Shown here: positions 42,638-50,702 of the stretch, in pieces
How positions within the stretch are numbered: the first letter of the stretch is position 1
How the letters are laid out: each line of letters begins with the position of its first letter
Assembly (NCBI GenBank): GCA_023433505.1
Contig: JAEZCO010000012.1
Coordinates: forward strand, 1-64,000
DNA: 64,000 nucleotides
Source: Bacillota bacterium
GTDB taxonomy: Bacteria; Bacillota; Clostridia; Acetivibrionales; DTU013
Direction of reading: 5' to 3'
Program-made: the position numbers and the translations under genes
The notes under the pieces: model-generated
Told to the model about the DNA's origin: nothing
What the model saw: the letters and a program-made list of their open reading frames with translations, nothing else
The model's database searches: none

Positions 42638-43180
42638 TCATAGCAGTTTCTCGATATAGGCGGCGATATCCTTCGGCTCTGTTGTTGGTTCAAACCGCTC
42701 TGCCACATTGCCGTTACGGTCTATTAGAAATTTCGTAAAATTCCATTTGATTTCGCTGTCGTTAAAGGATTTCCCGTATTTTCCCTTCAGCAAAGCGGTC
42801 ATGGCTTTTGCTTTTATGCCTTTGCCCAGACCCTTGAAGCCCTTTTGTGAAATTAAGTATTTATAGAAAGGGATCGCCGATTCACCGCGCACATCCACTT
42901 TTTTTGAAAGTGGAAAGGTCACGCCATACCGTACGGAGCAAAATTCCGAAATCTCTTTTTCGGTGTCATATTCCTGCTCCATAAACTGTCCGCAAGGAAA
43001 GCCGACGATTTCAAAGCCTTTTTCACGGTACTGCTGGTAAAGCTCCTCCAGACCTTTGTATTGCGGCGTAAATCCGCATTTGCTGGCCGTATTGACAATC
43101 AGAAGAACTTTGCCCTTATAATCGGACAGGGCTATTTCCTTATTTTCAATGGAAACATAACTATACTCATAAACTGACAT
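42638..43180 (-). CDS. Glutathione peroxidase family thiol peroxidase
   Basis: 180 residues. The peroxidatic Cys35 is in NTASKCGFTPQYKGL (Cys, not Sec). FPCGQFMEQE (family FPCNQFxxQE) gives the conserved Gln and a second Cys (Cys63), and IKWNFTKFLIDRNGNV gives the Trp-Asn of the tetrad. In bacteria without glutathione such proteins normally use thioredoxin. It reduces hydrogen or organic peroxides in the cytosol. ATG 43180 follows GAGGG. It is driven by a fully consensus promoter with a palindrome at the transcription start. Confidence 0.93.
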   Translation of the reverse strand: MSVYEYSYVSIENKEIALSDYKGKVLLIVNTASKCGFTPQYKGLEELYQQYREKGFEIVGFPCGQFMEQEYDTEKEISEFCSVRYGVTFPLSKKVDVRGESAIPFYKYLISQKGFKGLGKGIKAKAMTALLKGKYGKSFNDSEIKWNFTKFLIDRNGNVAERFEPTTEPKDIAAYIEKLL

Positions 43181-43213
43181 AACAAACCCTCATTTCAATT
43201 TTTAAAAATTTAA

Positions 43214-43223
43214 TTGTGCACAA
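43214..43223. promoter_or_regulatory. Palindromic operator at the peroxidase transcription start
   Basis: TTGTGCACAA, a perfect 10-base palindrome just downstream of the -10 box and within AATTGTGCACAACC. Its place suits repression by the OhrR-like protein encoded next to the peroxidase. Confidence 0.55.
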
Positions 43224-43225
43224 CC

Positions 43226-43254
43226 ATTATACTATGATTTTTTTTTAATGTCAA
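43226..43254 (-). promoter_or_regulatory. Full-consensus sigma-A promoter for the peroxidase gene
   Basis: Minus strand: TTGACA (43254-43249), 17-base spacer, TATAAT (43231-43226). Both hexamers are perfect, so a strong promoter that would need repression is expected. Confidence 0.9.
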
Positions 43255-43359
43255 TTCATTATTTTTTGCCGGAAACCGGTGTATAAGCAGCACGAGTAAA
43301 ATGAAGACAGTATATTTACATAACACATAAACATAAATGTAGCGTTTCGAAATTTATTT

Positions 43360-43377
43360 GAATACTATATAGTATTC
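43360..43377. promoter_or_regulatory. 18-bp perfect palindrome upstream of the SPOCS gene
   Basis: GAATACTATATAGTATTC is a perfect inverted repeat, 38 bases before ATG 43416. Possible operator or hairpin; no known site assigned. Confidence 0.45.
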
Positions 43378-43415
43378 TTCAATGTTTTATACCATTGGGA
43401 GAAAGGAGAGTGTTT

Positions 43416-43976
43416 ATGGCCAGAAAGAAAATACTTCAGGTTCCGGTGGTGGTAGGAATAGGATCGGGGCAATTTTTCGTCGAAAAGGAAATCCGTATTT
43501 CGCCCCCAAGTCCGCCAGTTTATATGGTAAAGGAAATCAAGAAGTGGGTTGATGTATACAGCACCAAAGTCATCCCGGGGAAGGTCATTTTCAATGCCTG
43601 GGTATGGAAGGATATAAATTACAAAACGGTGGAGGATGTTCATGACGATACGGTAAACGGGCCGGTCTATCATTCTACAACGAAGATACCCTTCGGGGGC
43701 TTTGTGGAAATCAACTCCAGAGACGGCGAGTGCGTCGGGGAAGGCGATACGGCAGAGGTCCTTGAAGCTTTTGTGGAAGGCGAGAAAGACCATTGGGACG
43801 GTAAAATCTGTATCAAAGGTGAAACGGTCTACACAAAGGTTCTTGAAAAAATGGTGATTAAAATAGTGTTCAAGGTCACCCGGAACGAGCATGTAACCGT
43901 AGAGGCAGAAAAGTCCGACTACTGCGGCAAGGATGGCGTTGGGACCAAGAATGAAAAGTACTGCATGGAAGAATGA
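43416..43976 (+). CDS. DUF3794 (SPOCS domain) protein
   Basis: 186 residues built around the SPOCS/DUF3794 beta-rich domain found in spore-coat-associated SafA/SipL-like and other sporulation proteins: VPVVVGIGSGQFFVEKEI, the repeated KVIPGKVIFNAWVWKDINYKTVED, and VHYSTTKIPFGGFVEI-like strands. SPOCS domains mediate assembly on the forespore, but many members are uncharacterised. ATG 43416 follows AAAGGAGAG; the frame upstream to 43395 overlaps that RBS. Convergent with a second SPOCS-like gene, with a shared terminator between. Confidence 0.85.
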   Translation: MARKKILQVPVVVGIGSGQFFVEKEIRISPPSPPVYMVKEIKKWVDVYSTKVIPGKVIFNAWVWKDINYKTVEDVHDDTVNGPVYHSTTKIPFGGFVEINSRDGECVGEGDTAEVLEAFVEGEKDHWDGKICIKGETVYTKVLEKMVIKIVFKVTRNEHVTVEAEKSDYCGKDGVGTKNEKYCMEE

Positions 43977-43987
43977 AGACGAAATTT

Positions 43988-44022
43988 AAAAATAGGGCTG
44001 TCAGCAGGGCAGTCCTATTTTT
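43988..44022. terminator. Bidirectional terminator between convergent genes
   Basis: AAAAATAGGGCTG (43988-44000), loop, CAGTCCTATTTTT (44010-44022), with one G-U pair. Both sides end in A/T runs, serving the genes ending at 43976 (+) and 44064 (-). Confidence 0.85.
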
Positions 44023-44063
44023 CTGGATTTCGAGAGATATTATATTATGTTAACGGAAAAATG

Positions 44064-44747
44064 TTATTCCATCTTATGAGCACGGGGAAAGAGATTCATA
44101 TTTTCACTCACTTGCTCCAATTGATCCCGATCCATCTCTAAGAGCATATTTACCGGGATATTCAGGTCCTCGTTGATACTTCGCACAACGGTATTTTCAT
44201 ATTCTCCCGGAACCCTGCCTTTGGATATATGGCCATCAGCAAAGGTATTGCCGGCTTGTTTGCCCATATGCTGTATTCCTTCCGTTTGAGCTTCTCCATC
44301 TGTGCTGTCGCTGGTGTTGTAAATGCCAACGCTGATTTCACCTTCATACTGTATCTTCCAGGATGCATAAATCAAATTCTCTTTTTGTGTAACAGTAAAA
44401 TCGCATTTGCATGGCGGACTGAATAAAAAGTCCGATTTAATATCAATGTTGCCGCCGTTGACCAGCGTCGAGCCGGGATTTATACTTTCACAGGGAATAA
44501 TGTCATAGAACTCGGCTTTCCTGGACCTTGTATGGTACATTATTTTCCGGTCCCTGCTGACGCTGTAGTACAGGATGTAGATCACATAATCGCCGAATAC
44601 CGCAACCTTATTCCCGGACAGGATTTTAGAAAAGGAATTGTTCAATTTGATCCGGCAATCCTCCAGGTTGGAGCCCAGATACTCCACATCAAGGGTATTA
44701 TTCCAGGCAAAATGCTTTTTGCCTTTTCCCAGTAAGATTTGAGACAT
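44064..44747 (-). CDS. SPOCS-like (DUF3794-type) protein, second copy
   Basis: 227 residues from ATG 44747 after AGGTGG. The N-terminal ~140 residues have strands resembling the SPOCS domain: LSGNKVAVFGDYVIYILYY, SRKAEFYDIIPCESINPG, CDFTVTQKENLIYASW. The C-terminal ~90 residues are polar and probably extended (STDGEAQTEGIQHMGKQAG), ending in a helix DRDQLEQVSENMNL. The family call is weaker than for the neighbour at 43416. Possibly spore-envelope related. Confidence 0.6.
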   Translation of the reverse strand: MSQILLGKGKKHFAWNNTLDVEYLGSNLEDCRIKLNNSFSKILSGNKVAVFGDYVIYILYYSVSRDRKIMYHTRSRKAEFYDIIPCESINPGSTLVNGGNIDIKSDFLFSPPCKCDFTVTQKENLIYASWKIQYEGEISVGIYNTSDSTDGEAQTEGIQHMGKQAGNTFADGHISKGRVPGEYENTVVRSINEDLNIPVNMLLEMDRDQLEQVSENMNLFPRAHKME

Positions 44748-44901
44748 TTTTACCACCTGTCATAGCAAGTACTGGCGGAAATAAATCTTTCCGTATTATC
44801 TATATGACTTTTTTACAAAATGGTTCCAGGTTTTATCAAGGAGCTTTTTAGTTTTAAAAGTGCCGCAGCCGGGTGCCTTCTTTTGCTTTCTTCCTGTTTT
44901 T

Positions 44902-45543
44902 TTATACTTCCTGTCTTTTCAGCTTCTTCCGGAATCGCATCAACAGCCGGTAGGATATATACAACAGGATCACACCCAAAGCTACTGCCAGGGACAGATC
45001 CCTGTATGTTGTGATAAATTTTGAGATGCTCGAAAGATTGCCGCCCATGTACCTGCCGCCAAGGAAAAGCAGGATATCATGGATCAGGGTAGCGACCATC
45101 ATGCCCAGAAATGCACACCTTTTACGGTATTTCATTACACCGCTGAAGAATACTGTAGGCAGATACATGCCGGGAATATAGATTGCTGTGAGGAAAACCA
45201 GGATACCGTATCTGGACAGCCAGACCCTGATTTTTTCTTTGTTTTCATCCGTAAAAAACCGGGAGGCAAAGCGGTTTTTCAGTAACGCTTCACCTTTGCT
45301 AGCCCCCAATGTATATAAAGCCATATTGGCAGTTACAATTGCACTCCAATAGGTGAAGAAGAGGAAAAGGCTTTGCAGGAGATCCTTTTTGTATTCGATG
45401 CAACCGCATAAAGCCAGGATTAATTCGCCGGGATAGGGTGGAAAAGCCACCTGGATAAGACCGGATACAAAGGTTGCCAGAAAAATGCTCCACTGGGGGA
45501 ATTGATTTATTTGTTCCATTAATTGGTAGATAAAAGTTTCCAA
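44902..45543 (-). CDS. DedA/VTT-domain (SNARE-associated Golgi) membrane protein
   Basis: 213 residues with five to six membrane segments. The signature area FVSGLIQVAFPPYPGELILALCG matches the reentrant-loop region of VTT/DedA proteins, and the GILVFLTAIYIPGMYLPTVFFSGVMKY segment with conserved Pro/Gly matches their second motif. DedA proteins act as lipid-carrier flippases or scramblases (undecaprenyl-phosphate, phosphatidylethanolamine). The TTG start at 45543 follows AGGAG. It lies downstream of the VanS-like kinase on the same strand and could be under the same regulator. Confidence 0.85.
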   Translation of the reverse strand: METFIYQLMEQINQFPQWSIFLATFVSGLIQVAFPPYPGELILALCGCIEYKKDLLQSLFLFFTYWSAIVTANMALYTLGASKGEALLKNRFASRFFTDENKEKIRVWLSRYGILVFLTAIYIPGMYLPTVFFSGVMKYRKRCAFLGMMVATLIHDILLFLGGRYMGGNLSSISKFITTYRDLSLAVALGVILLYISYRLLMRFRKKLKRQEV

Positions 45544-45667
45544 ATTTAATTTCTCCTATGTTCATTCTCATATACTAATACGAAAACTTACGAAAAAGTC
45601 TTGTTGAGTGATCGAATATTTTTTCATGAAGCTTGGTACCGCGACAAAAACTTTATTAATTCAACGG

Positions 45668-47857
45668 TCAGGAGGACAAAGTGACGGTAGCTTTGAACAG
45701 GTCGCCGTCAATGTCGATATGAAATGTCCCTCCCTGCAGTTCCGTTAAGCTTTTGGCAATGGAAAGCCCCAATCCGGAGCCTTCACTGTGCCGGGACTGG
45801 TCACCCCGCTTAAACCTTTCCGTCAGTTCATCGGCACTTATATTGAGTTCATATGCAGAAATATTCTTTAGTATTATATTCACCTGACTGCCGGTATGTG
45901 TAATGTCAATATAAACACGGGACCCTGGAAGGGCATACTTGAAAACATTTGACAGCAAATTTTCAATGACACGCCACAGCAGTCTTCCATCGGCTTTTAC
46001 CAAAAGCTTTTCTTCCGGGATGTTCATTTTGAAATCCAGGCCGGATGAATGGATTCTATCGGTAAGCTCGCCCATGCCCTGCTGCAAAAGAGCACCGGCA
46101 TCAAGCATTTCAAGGTTTACGGCGATGTTTCCGCTGGCGGCCTTCGCCGCTTCAAACAGGTCCTCTGTGAGAGTCTTCAGCCGGTTGGATTTTTGCTCCA
46201 GGACCTCCAGGTACTTCGGGGCGTTCTCCGATTGGAATCCCTCGGTTTTCAACAGGTCTACGTAGGTGATGATGGAGGTGAGGGGGGTTTTCAAATCATG
46301 GGACACATTGGTCACAAGCTCAGCCTTCATCCGCTCGGACTTCAATTCGTTTTGAACCGCTGCCTGGAGGCCGTCGGCCACATGATTGATATTTTCCGCC
46401 AGGAGAGACATTTCCACACCGCCGGACGGTAGAATCCGGCCTGTGAAATCTCCCGACCGGATGCGATGGACGACGGCAGTTATTTCTTTCAATGCATGGA
46501 CTCTTTTCAATGTGTACATCAAGGCGATGTAATTAATCCCTATTATCACCGGAATTCCGAACAAAAGACCGGGTCCCTTTGAAGCAATGCCAAGAACGAT
46601 CGTAATAATCACCGAGAGGGTCGTTGCCGAAGCATAGGCGATAAACAGCAAGGCGGCCTTCCTATTTGGCTGTCCGGCACTTAAAAGGCTTTTTAGCGAT
46701 AACCAGCGTTTTCTTAGATATCTGAAAATAAAAGCAGGAATTGTATAAAGTAAATTGCTGCGAAGGAATTCACGGCGTTTGAAGCGTTTGGCAGCCATTG
46801 CGAAATAAATTAATGCCGGTATCGTGCCGGAGACTATAAGAAGGGAACCGAGGATGTAAAACAAAACCGGATTTGTCAGGTATGTGTTTCTCCCAAGGTC
46901 GGTCAGCAGGTATATACAGAACGCTTCTATTGCGATAATGATGCAGCAACCTATGTCAAGATACAGTCTGTCGATTGACAGAAGGTGGACCCCATCTATT
47001 CCGGGACGCCTGCCGGCAGCATAAAGAAGATAGCATAAGCCGATAAGAAATACTATCAGACCTGCCACAGCCTCATATATACCTTTGAGGCCAAGGGCTT
47101 TATTACTTAAGTATGACTGCTGTTCGCGAAGAAACCGGTCTTGTGACATACCTGCATATAGTTCCGCGCCGTCGGGTAAAGTATAGCTTAATGTTTGATT
47201 GATCTGATTTTTTCCTTCTGCCGGTTTGTTAGACATAAACGATGGAAGCCCCTTAAAAAATACTTTTACATCCGATTGTGCACCGATATTGGTGAGCACG
47301 TGTCCATCGGGGAACAATGCATAATAATAGAGGCCGTCAGCTTTTTCAAGCTTATTCTGCAAAGAGTGGAATTCGGCAAGCTGATTCTGTATTTCACTTT
47401 GCTTTGTTTCCCCAAGCTCTTTATCCATGCGAAGATGTTCATTTTGAATCAGACTGTCGCGTTCAGTCTCCAAACGGGAGGCTTCTTTAGCGTTTCCGCT
47501 TTCTTTGGCCGACTGGATCCAGGAGGAATATTTATTGTTGATGGATGCAATGGAATAGACCTTGTTTTCACGAAGTTGATTTTCGTAATCTTCCAATGAA
47601 TCGGTTAATGTATTTGCAGATTTTATATTCTCATCGCTTTTGTAAAAAAATGCCGCCCTGTAGGCATCGTTATAGAGTTCGCCCAGAATTCTGGCATTGG
47701 AAGTGCTTCCCAGGTATTCACCTTTTTCAAAGGAATTTTCAAAATACTCACCCTTTAAGAGGCCAAACGCCAGGAGAAGTATTCCCGAAATGCATAAAAT
47801 TACCGCCAGCAGTTTGATTCCCGGCGTATATCTAATATTTTTCAATCTTGTATCCAA
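45668..47857 (-). CDS. VanS-like (OmpR-partner) sensor histidine kinase
   Basis: 729 residues. TM1 about 13-35, a ~215-residue extracellular domain rich in charged helices, then a group of four further TM helices (about 258-460), unusual for this class. After a HAMP-like segment come the HisKA motif NVSHDLKTPLTSIITYVDLL and the ATPase motifs RVIENLLSNVFKYALPGS and GSGLGLSIAKSLTELQGG. The TTG start at 47857 overlaps the response-regulator gene by 26 bases. It is likely to sense cell-envelope stress; the DedA gene downstream fits that idea. Confidence 0.92.
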   Translation of the reverse strand: MDTRLKNIRYTPGIKLLAVILCISGILLLAFGLLKGEYFENSFEKGEYLGSTSNARILGELYNDAYRAAFFYKSDENIKSANTLTDSLEDYENQLRENKVYSIASINNKYSSWIQSAKESGNAKEASRLETERDSLIQNEHLRMDKELGETKQSEIQNQLAEFHSLQNKLEKADGLYYYALFPDGHVLTNIGAQSDVKVFFKGLPSFMSNKPAEGKNQINQTLSYTLPDGAELYAGMSQDRFLREQQSYLSNKALGLKGIYEAVAGLIVFLIGLCYLLYAAGRRPGIDGVHLLSIDRLYLDIGCCIIIAIEAFCIYLLTDLGRNTYLTNPVLFYILGSLLIVSGTIPALIYFAMAAKRFKRREFLRSNLLYTIPAFIFRYLRKRWLSLKSLLSAGQPNRKAALLFIAYASATTLSVIITIVLGIASKGPGLLFGIPVIIGINYIALMYTLKRVHALKEITAVVHRIRSGDFTGRILPSGGVEMSLLAENINHVADGLQAAVQNELKSERMKAELVTNVSHDLKTPLTSIITYVDLLKTEGFQSENAPKYLEVLEQKSNRLKTLTEDLFEAAKAASGNIAVNLEMLDAGALLQQGMGELTDRIHSSGLDFKMNIPEEKLLVKADGRLLWRVIENLLSNVFKYALPGSRVYIDITHTGSQVNIILKNISAYELNISADELTERFKRGDQSRHSEGSGLGLSIAKSLTELQGGTFHIDIDGDLFKATVTLSS

Positions 47858-48518
47858 TACCCCACACCACCTTCAAATATTTTGGCTCTTTCGGATTGAT
47901 CTCAATTTTTTCCCTGATGCGGCGGATATGCACCGATACGGTGTTGTCCGGATTGTAAGAGGGCTCGTTCCATACCTGCTCGTAAATCTGGTCGATGGAG
48001 AATACCCTTCCCGCGCTTTCGCAAAGCAGCCGCAGTATTTTATACTCAACGGGAGTAAGCTTGACAGGTTCGCCGTCTACACTGACTTCTTTCCGCTCGT
48101 CGTCGATGAGCAGGCCTCCGCTTTTCAATACGCCGTTCTTCTGTGCGAGGCTTCCGAGGGAGGTATAACGGCGAAGCTGGGATTTTACCCGGGCCAGCAG
48201 TTCCAACGGACTGAAGGGCTTCGTCACATAATCGTCGGCACCCATGGAAAGACCGATGACTTTATCGGAGTCCTCCGATTTGGCAGACAGCATGATAATG
48301 GGAATGTTCCTTTTTTCACGGATTTTCAGCGTTGCCCGTATCCCATCCATGGCCGGCATCATGATATCGAGGAGGATCAGGTGTATGTCCTCGTGCTCCA
48401 GCAAATTCAGGGCTTCGATTCCGTTATATGCCTTGAAAACGGTATAGCCTTCATTTTTAAGATAGATTTCAATGGCGTTTACGATTTCCTTGTCATCGTC
48501 ACATACAAGTATATTCAC
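47832..48518 (-). CDS. VanR-like OmpR family response regulator
   Basis: 228 residues. Receiver domain with VCDDDKEIV, phospho-acceptor Asp in LILLDIMMPAMDGI (about residue 52) and YVTKPFSPLELL. The OmpR winged helix has LTPVEYKILRLLCESAGRVFS and NTVSVHIRRIREKIEINPKEPKYLKVVWGIGYKIE. GTG 48518 follows GGGG at 9 bases. The upstream control region carries a sigma-A-like promoter with OmpR-type direct repeats, indicating autoregulation. Confidence 0.94.
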   Translation of the reverse strand: MNILVCDDDKEIVNAIEIYLKNEGYTVFKAYNGIEALNLLEHEDIHLILLDIMMPAMDGIRATLKIREKRNIPIIMLSAKSEDSDKVIGLSMGADDYVTKPFSPLELLARVKSQLRRYTSLGSLAQKNGVLKSGGLLIDDERKEVSVDGEPVKLTPVEYKILRLLCESAGRVFSIDQIYEQVWNEPSYNPDNTVSVHIRRIREKIEINPKEPKYLKVVWGIGYKIEKY

Positions 48519-48660
48519 TTCATTTACCCCGCATCATCCTGTTTTTTTCAAGCAAAAGGGGACTTTCTCCGGCTTTCGCAGCGCTTCTTTGCTGTGGTGT
48601 GTCCCCACACATTATATCACATCCCAACCTACGGATTTCAAGGCTGTTCCAATCACCCTG

Positions 48661-48720
48661 ACTATAGGATAACAGCTAATTCTTACAATCCGGTTTACAG
48701 GATTCTTAAATTTTTCTTAA
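48661..48720 (-). promoter_or_regulatory. VanR-like operon promoter with OmpR-type direct repeats
   Basis: Minus strand: TTGTAA (48688-48683), 16-base spacer, TATAGT (48666-48661). Just upstream, TTAAGAA occurs twice with 11-base periodicity (plus-strand TTCTTAA at 48703 and 48714), and TTCTTA again at 48680. Tandem repeats one turn apart abutting the -35 are the usual binding mode of phosphorylated OmpR-family regulators. Confidence 0.65.
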
Positions 48721-48831
48721 GGATTTATTTATTTTTAAGTATTGCCAAAGTTTATTTGAACAACGTCATAGTCCCCCTCCTCTTAGGTGGGGTTACCGAA
48801 TGAAAATGCTGTAATAGGATGATCGCTGATA

Positions 48832-48991
48832 TGTTTTCAAGTGTTTGGAAAACAATGTTACTTCTAAGGGGAAGACAGTAGAAGAAGCGTTGGCAAATTT
48901 ACGTGAAGCAGCAGAGCTATATTATGAGGATGAAAAGCCCGAGATATCCAACAATCAGGTATTTCTTAAAACGATGGAGGTTGCTTTATAA
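48832..48991 (+). pseudogene. hicB: Truncated hicB-like antitoxin
   Basis: An open frame without start codon reads NVTSKGKTVEEALANLRE, then EAAELYYEDEKP, ending TMEVAL and a TAA. This matches the HicB core (SxGxTxEEALxNLxEAxELYLE) and its usual C-terminal MEVAV-type end. The frame is closed by a TGA just before 48832, so the N-terminal partial RNase-H-like strands are missing. It overlaps the hicA start in the normal hicB-hicA manner. Confidence 0.7.
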
Positions 48992-49071
48992 TGGGATCGA
49001 AATATCCGATACTGCCTAATGATGATATCATCAAAGCGCTCCAAAAAATAGGGTTTTACAAGTCGTTATAA
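48991..49071 (+). pseudogene. hicA: Truncated hicA-like toxin
   Basis: 26 codons beginning ATG 48991 (TAATG overlap with hicB): MGSKYPILPNDDIIKALQKI, then GFYKSL and a stop. This is the N-terminal helix of HicA (LPxxxxxxxIxALxKxGF). The catalytic His-containing GSH strand that makes HicA an mRNA interferase is absent, so the toxin is inactive. The rest of the 566-base gap 48519-49084 holds only the VanR-like promoter. Confidence 0.7.
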
Positions 49072-49084
49072 TATCTGTTGAATT

Positions 49085-50476
49085 TTACCGTCTATAAAGA
49101 TTTTTAGCTTCGTCCAGCACCTGCTCGGGAGTCTTGCTTCCGGTCACGATATAGGAAAGCCCATGCCAGATAGCTCCGAATACTTCCTGCCCCAGTGCAT
49201 CTCCGACGGCTCCATTGATGGATTTTGCATTGTTCATCAGGTCCATGCCGCTTTGGTCAATGGGGTTTTTGGCTGCTGCATCGGTGACGATGCAGGGATA
49301 GCCTGCGGTGGCAACGAATTTTGCCATAATTTCCGGTTGGGTCATGAACTTGATAAATTTCATGCCTGCGCCGTCTTTTTGCTTATTCAGGTCTCTGACC
49401 AGATACCAGCCTGTTCCGGCGCCGCCGATAATATCGGTGGGATTGGCTTTTCCGCCTGGCACTATCGGCAAAGGGATGACGGCGGTATTTATAACGTCAT
49501 GCATTTTTCCCCGGGACCAGGAGCCGCTGACAAGCATGGCCGCCTTCTTATTGGCAAAAAGCCCCACAGCCGCGGACTGCTTCATGGTCAGAGCATTCTC
49601 TGAAAATGCATGCATATCGTAAAGATCCTTGATCAATTTCAGCGCCGGAGCCCAGGACGCGTCAAAGGGATTGGCGTGACCTTCCTTGCCGCCCATGGAT
49701 AGAAGGAAGGTTTCGATAAGATAATGGGGCTCATCGGAAAAAGCGCAGGCAATGGGAGTGATTCTTTTCCTGTTGAATACGCCAACTGCTTTTACCATAT
49801 CTTCATAGGTCTTCGGTATTTCAAGGCCATTTGCTTCAAACAGGTCCTTGTTGATCCACATGCCTTCGAAAAAGCCCAGAAAGGGCAGGGCATAGAGCTT
49901 TCCGTTATATTTGCAGCTGATAAGGGGGTCAGGCTTGAAATTGGCCGCCCAGGCTGGATCGGCTTTCAATTCGTCCTCCCATGAAATGACCTTCCCCGAG
50001 TCTACGATGGGTTTTCCCGTGGCGCCGTTAAACCCATAGGTCACATCGGGCTCGTAGCCGGAGGCGAAATCGGTGTGCACCTTTATCTTAAATGCGTCGC
50101 CTGCAGCGGAGGTGGCCTCGTCGGTGACCTTTATGTCAGGATATTTCCCGGCAAATTCCTTTAAAACCTCTTGCCAGACTGCCGTATAAGGATCTTCGCC
50201 GGTAAAGGTAGTGGCAACCCGGATAGTTTGTACCTTAACGGAGGTGGCAGCGGGGCCTTCAGCGGCTGCCGTACCCATGGATTTGAGCGTATTGCTTTCC
50301 GAACAGCCGGTGAAGGTGGAAAGCAGCAGTATAGGTACAACGAACAAACCCAGCAGAGGTGAAAATATGGCTGCACGGATAGCTTCGGGAAGCAGCAGTC
50401 CATTGCGGGCGGCTTTTCCAGAGAAACGGAAGGCGGTATTTTCGGTGCTCCTCAGGCGTTTTGCGGGTGTCGGCAT
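49085..50476 (-). CDS. Sugar-binding lipoprotein (SBP family 1) without adjacent permeases
   Basis: 463 residues. The SBP-1 fold shows YPDIKVTDEATSAAGDAFKI, ADNGYEPDVTYGF-like strands, YALPFLGFFEGMWINKDLF, GSWSRGKMHDVI and GAGTGWYLVRDL. The lipobox is STFTGC, about Cys58, preceded by an unusually long Arg/Lys-containing N-region of ~35 residues. ATG 50476 has GGAGG 9 bases upstream. The gene is divergent from a YesM/YesN pair, so it may be a sensing partner for the kinase, or feed permeases encoded elsewhere. Confidence 0.9.
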   Translation of the reverse strand: MPTPAKRLRSTENTAFRFSGKAARNGLLLPEAIRAAIFSPLLGLFVVPILLLSTFTGCSESNTLKSMGTAAAEGPAATSVKVQTIRVATTFTGEDPYTAVWQEVLKEFAGKYPDIKVTDEATSAAGDAFKIKVHTDFASGYEPDVTYGFNGATGKPIVDSGKVISWEDELKADPAWAANFKPDPLISCKYNGKLYALPFLGFFEGMWINKDLFEANGLEIPKTYEDMVKAVGVFNRKRITPIACAFSDEPHYLIETFLLSMGGKEGHANPFDASWAPALKLIKDLYDMHAFSENALTMKQSAAVGLFANKKAAMLVSGSWSRGKMHDVINTAVIPLPIVPGGKANPTDIIGGAGTGWYLVRDLNKQKDGAGMKFIKFMTQPEIMAKFVATAGYPCIVTDAAAKNPIDQSGMDLMNNAKSINGAVGDALGQEVFGAIWHGLSYIVTGSKTPEQVLDEAKNLYRR

Positions 50477-50702
50477 AGAAACAGTCCTCCGTTTTCATTA
50501 TAAAACCTGTACGGAAAAAATCAAGTAGGACAAAATTGGCATTTATTGTGTAATTATGTCATGTTCACAAAACAGGAAGGATTTTTTACTGCATATGTAG
50601 AAATGAAATAAGGTTCAGAAGCACTGCAGAATTCAGCGTAGGCTATATTTCAGCAGTGCCTGGTGCGGCAAGGTTCAGGCGGCTGAACAGGATGGGAGGT
50701 CC

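Noticed and set aside
50497..50524. TTGATT-16-TATAAT as promoter of the 49085-50476 gene
   Set aside because: Transcription would begin at the ribosome binding site itself, leaving almost no leader, so it was not listed as a feature.
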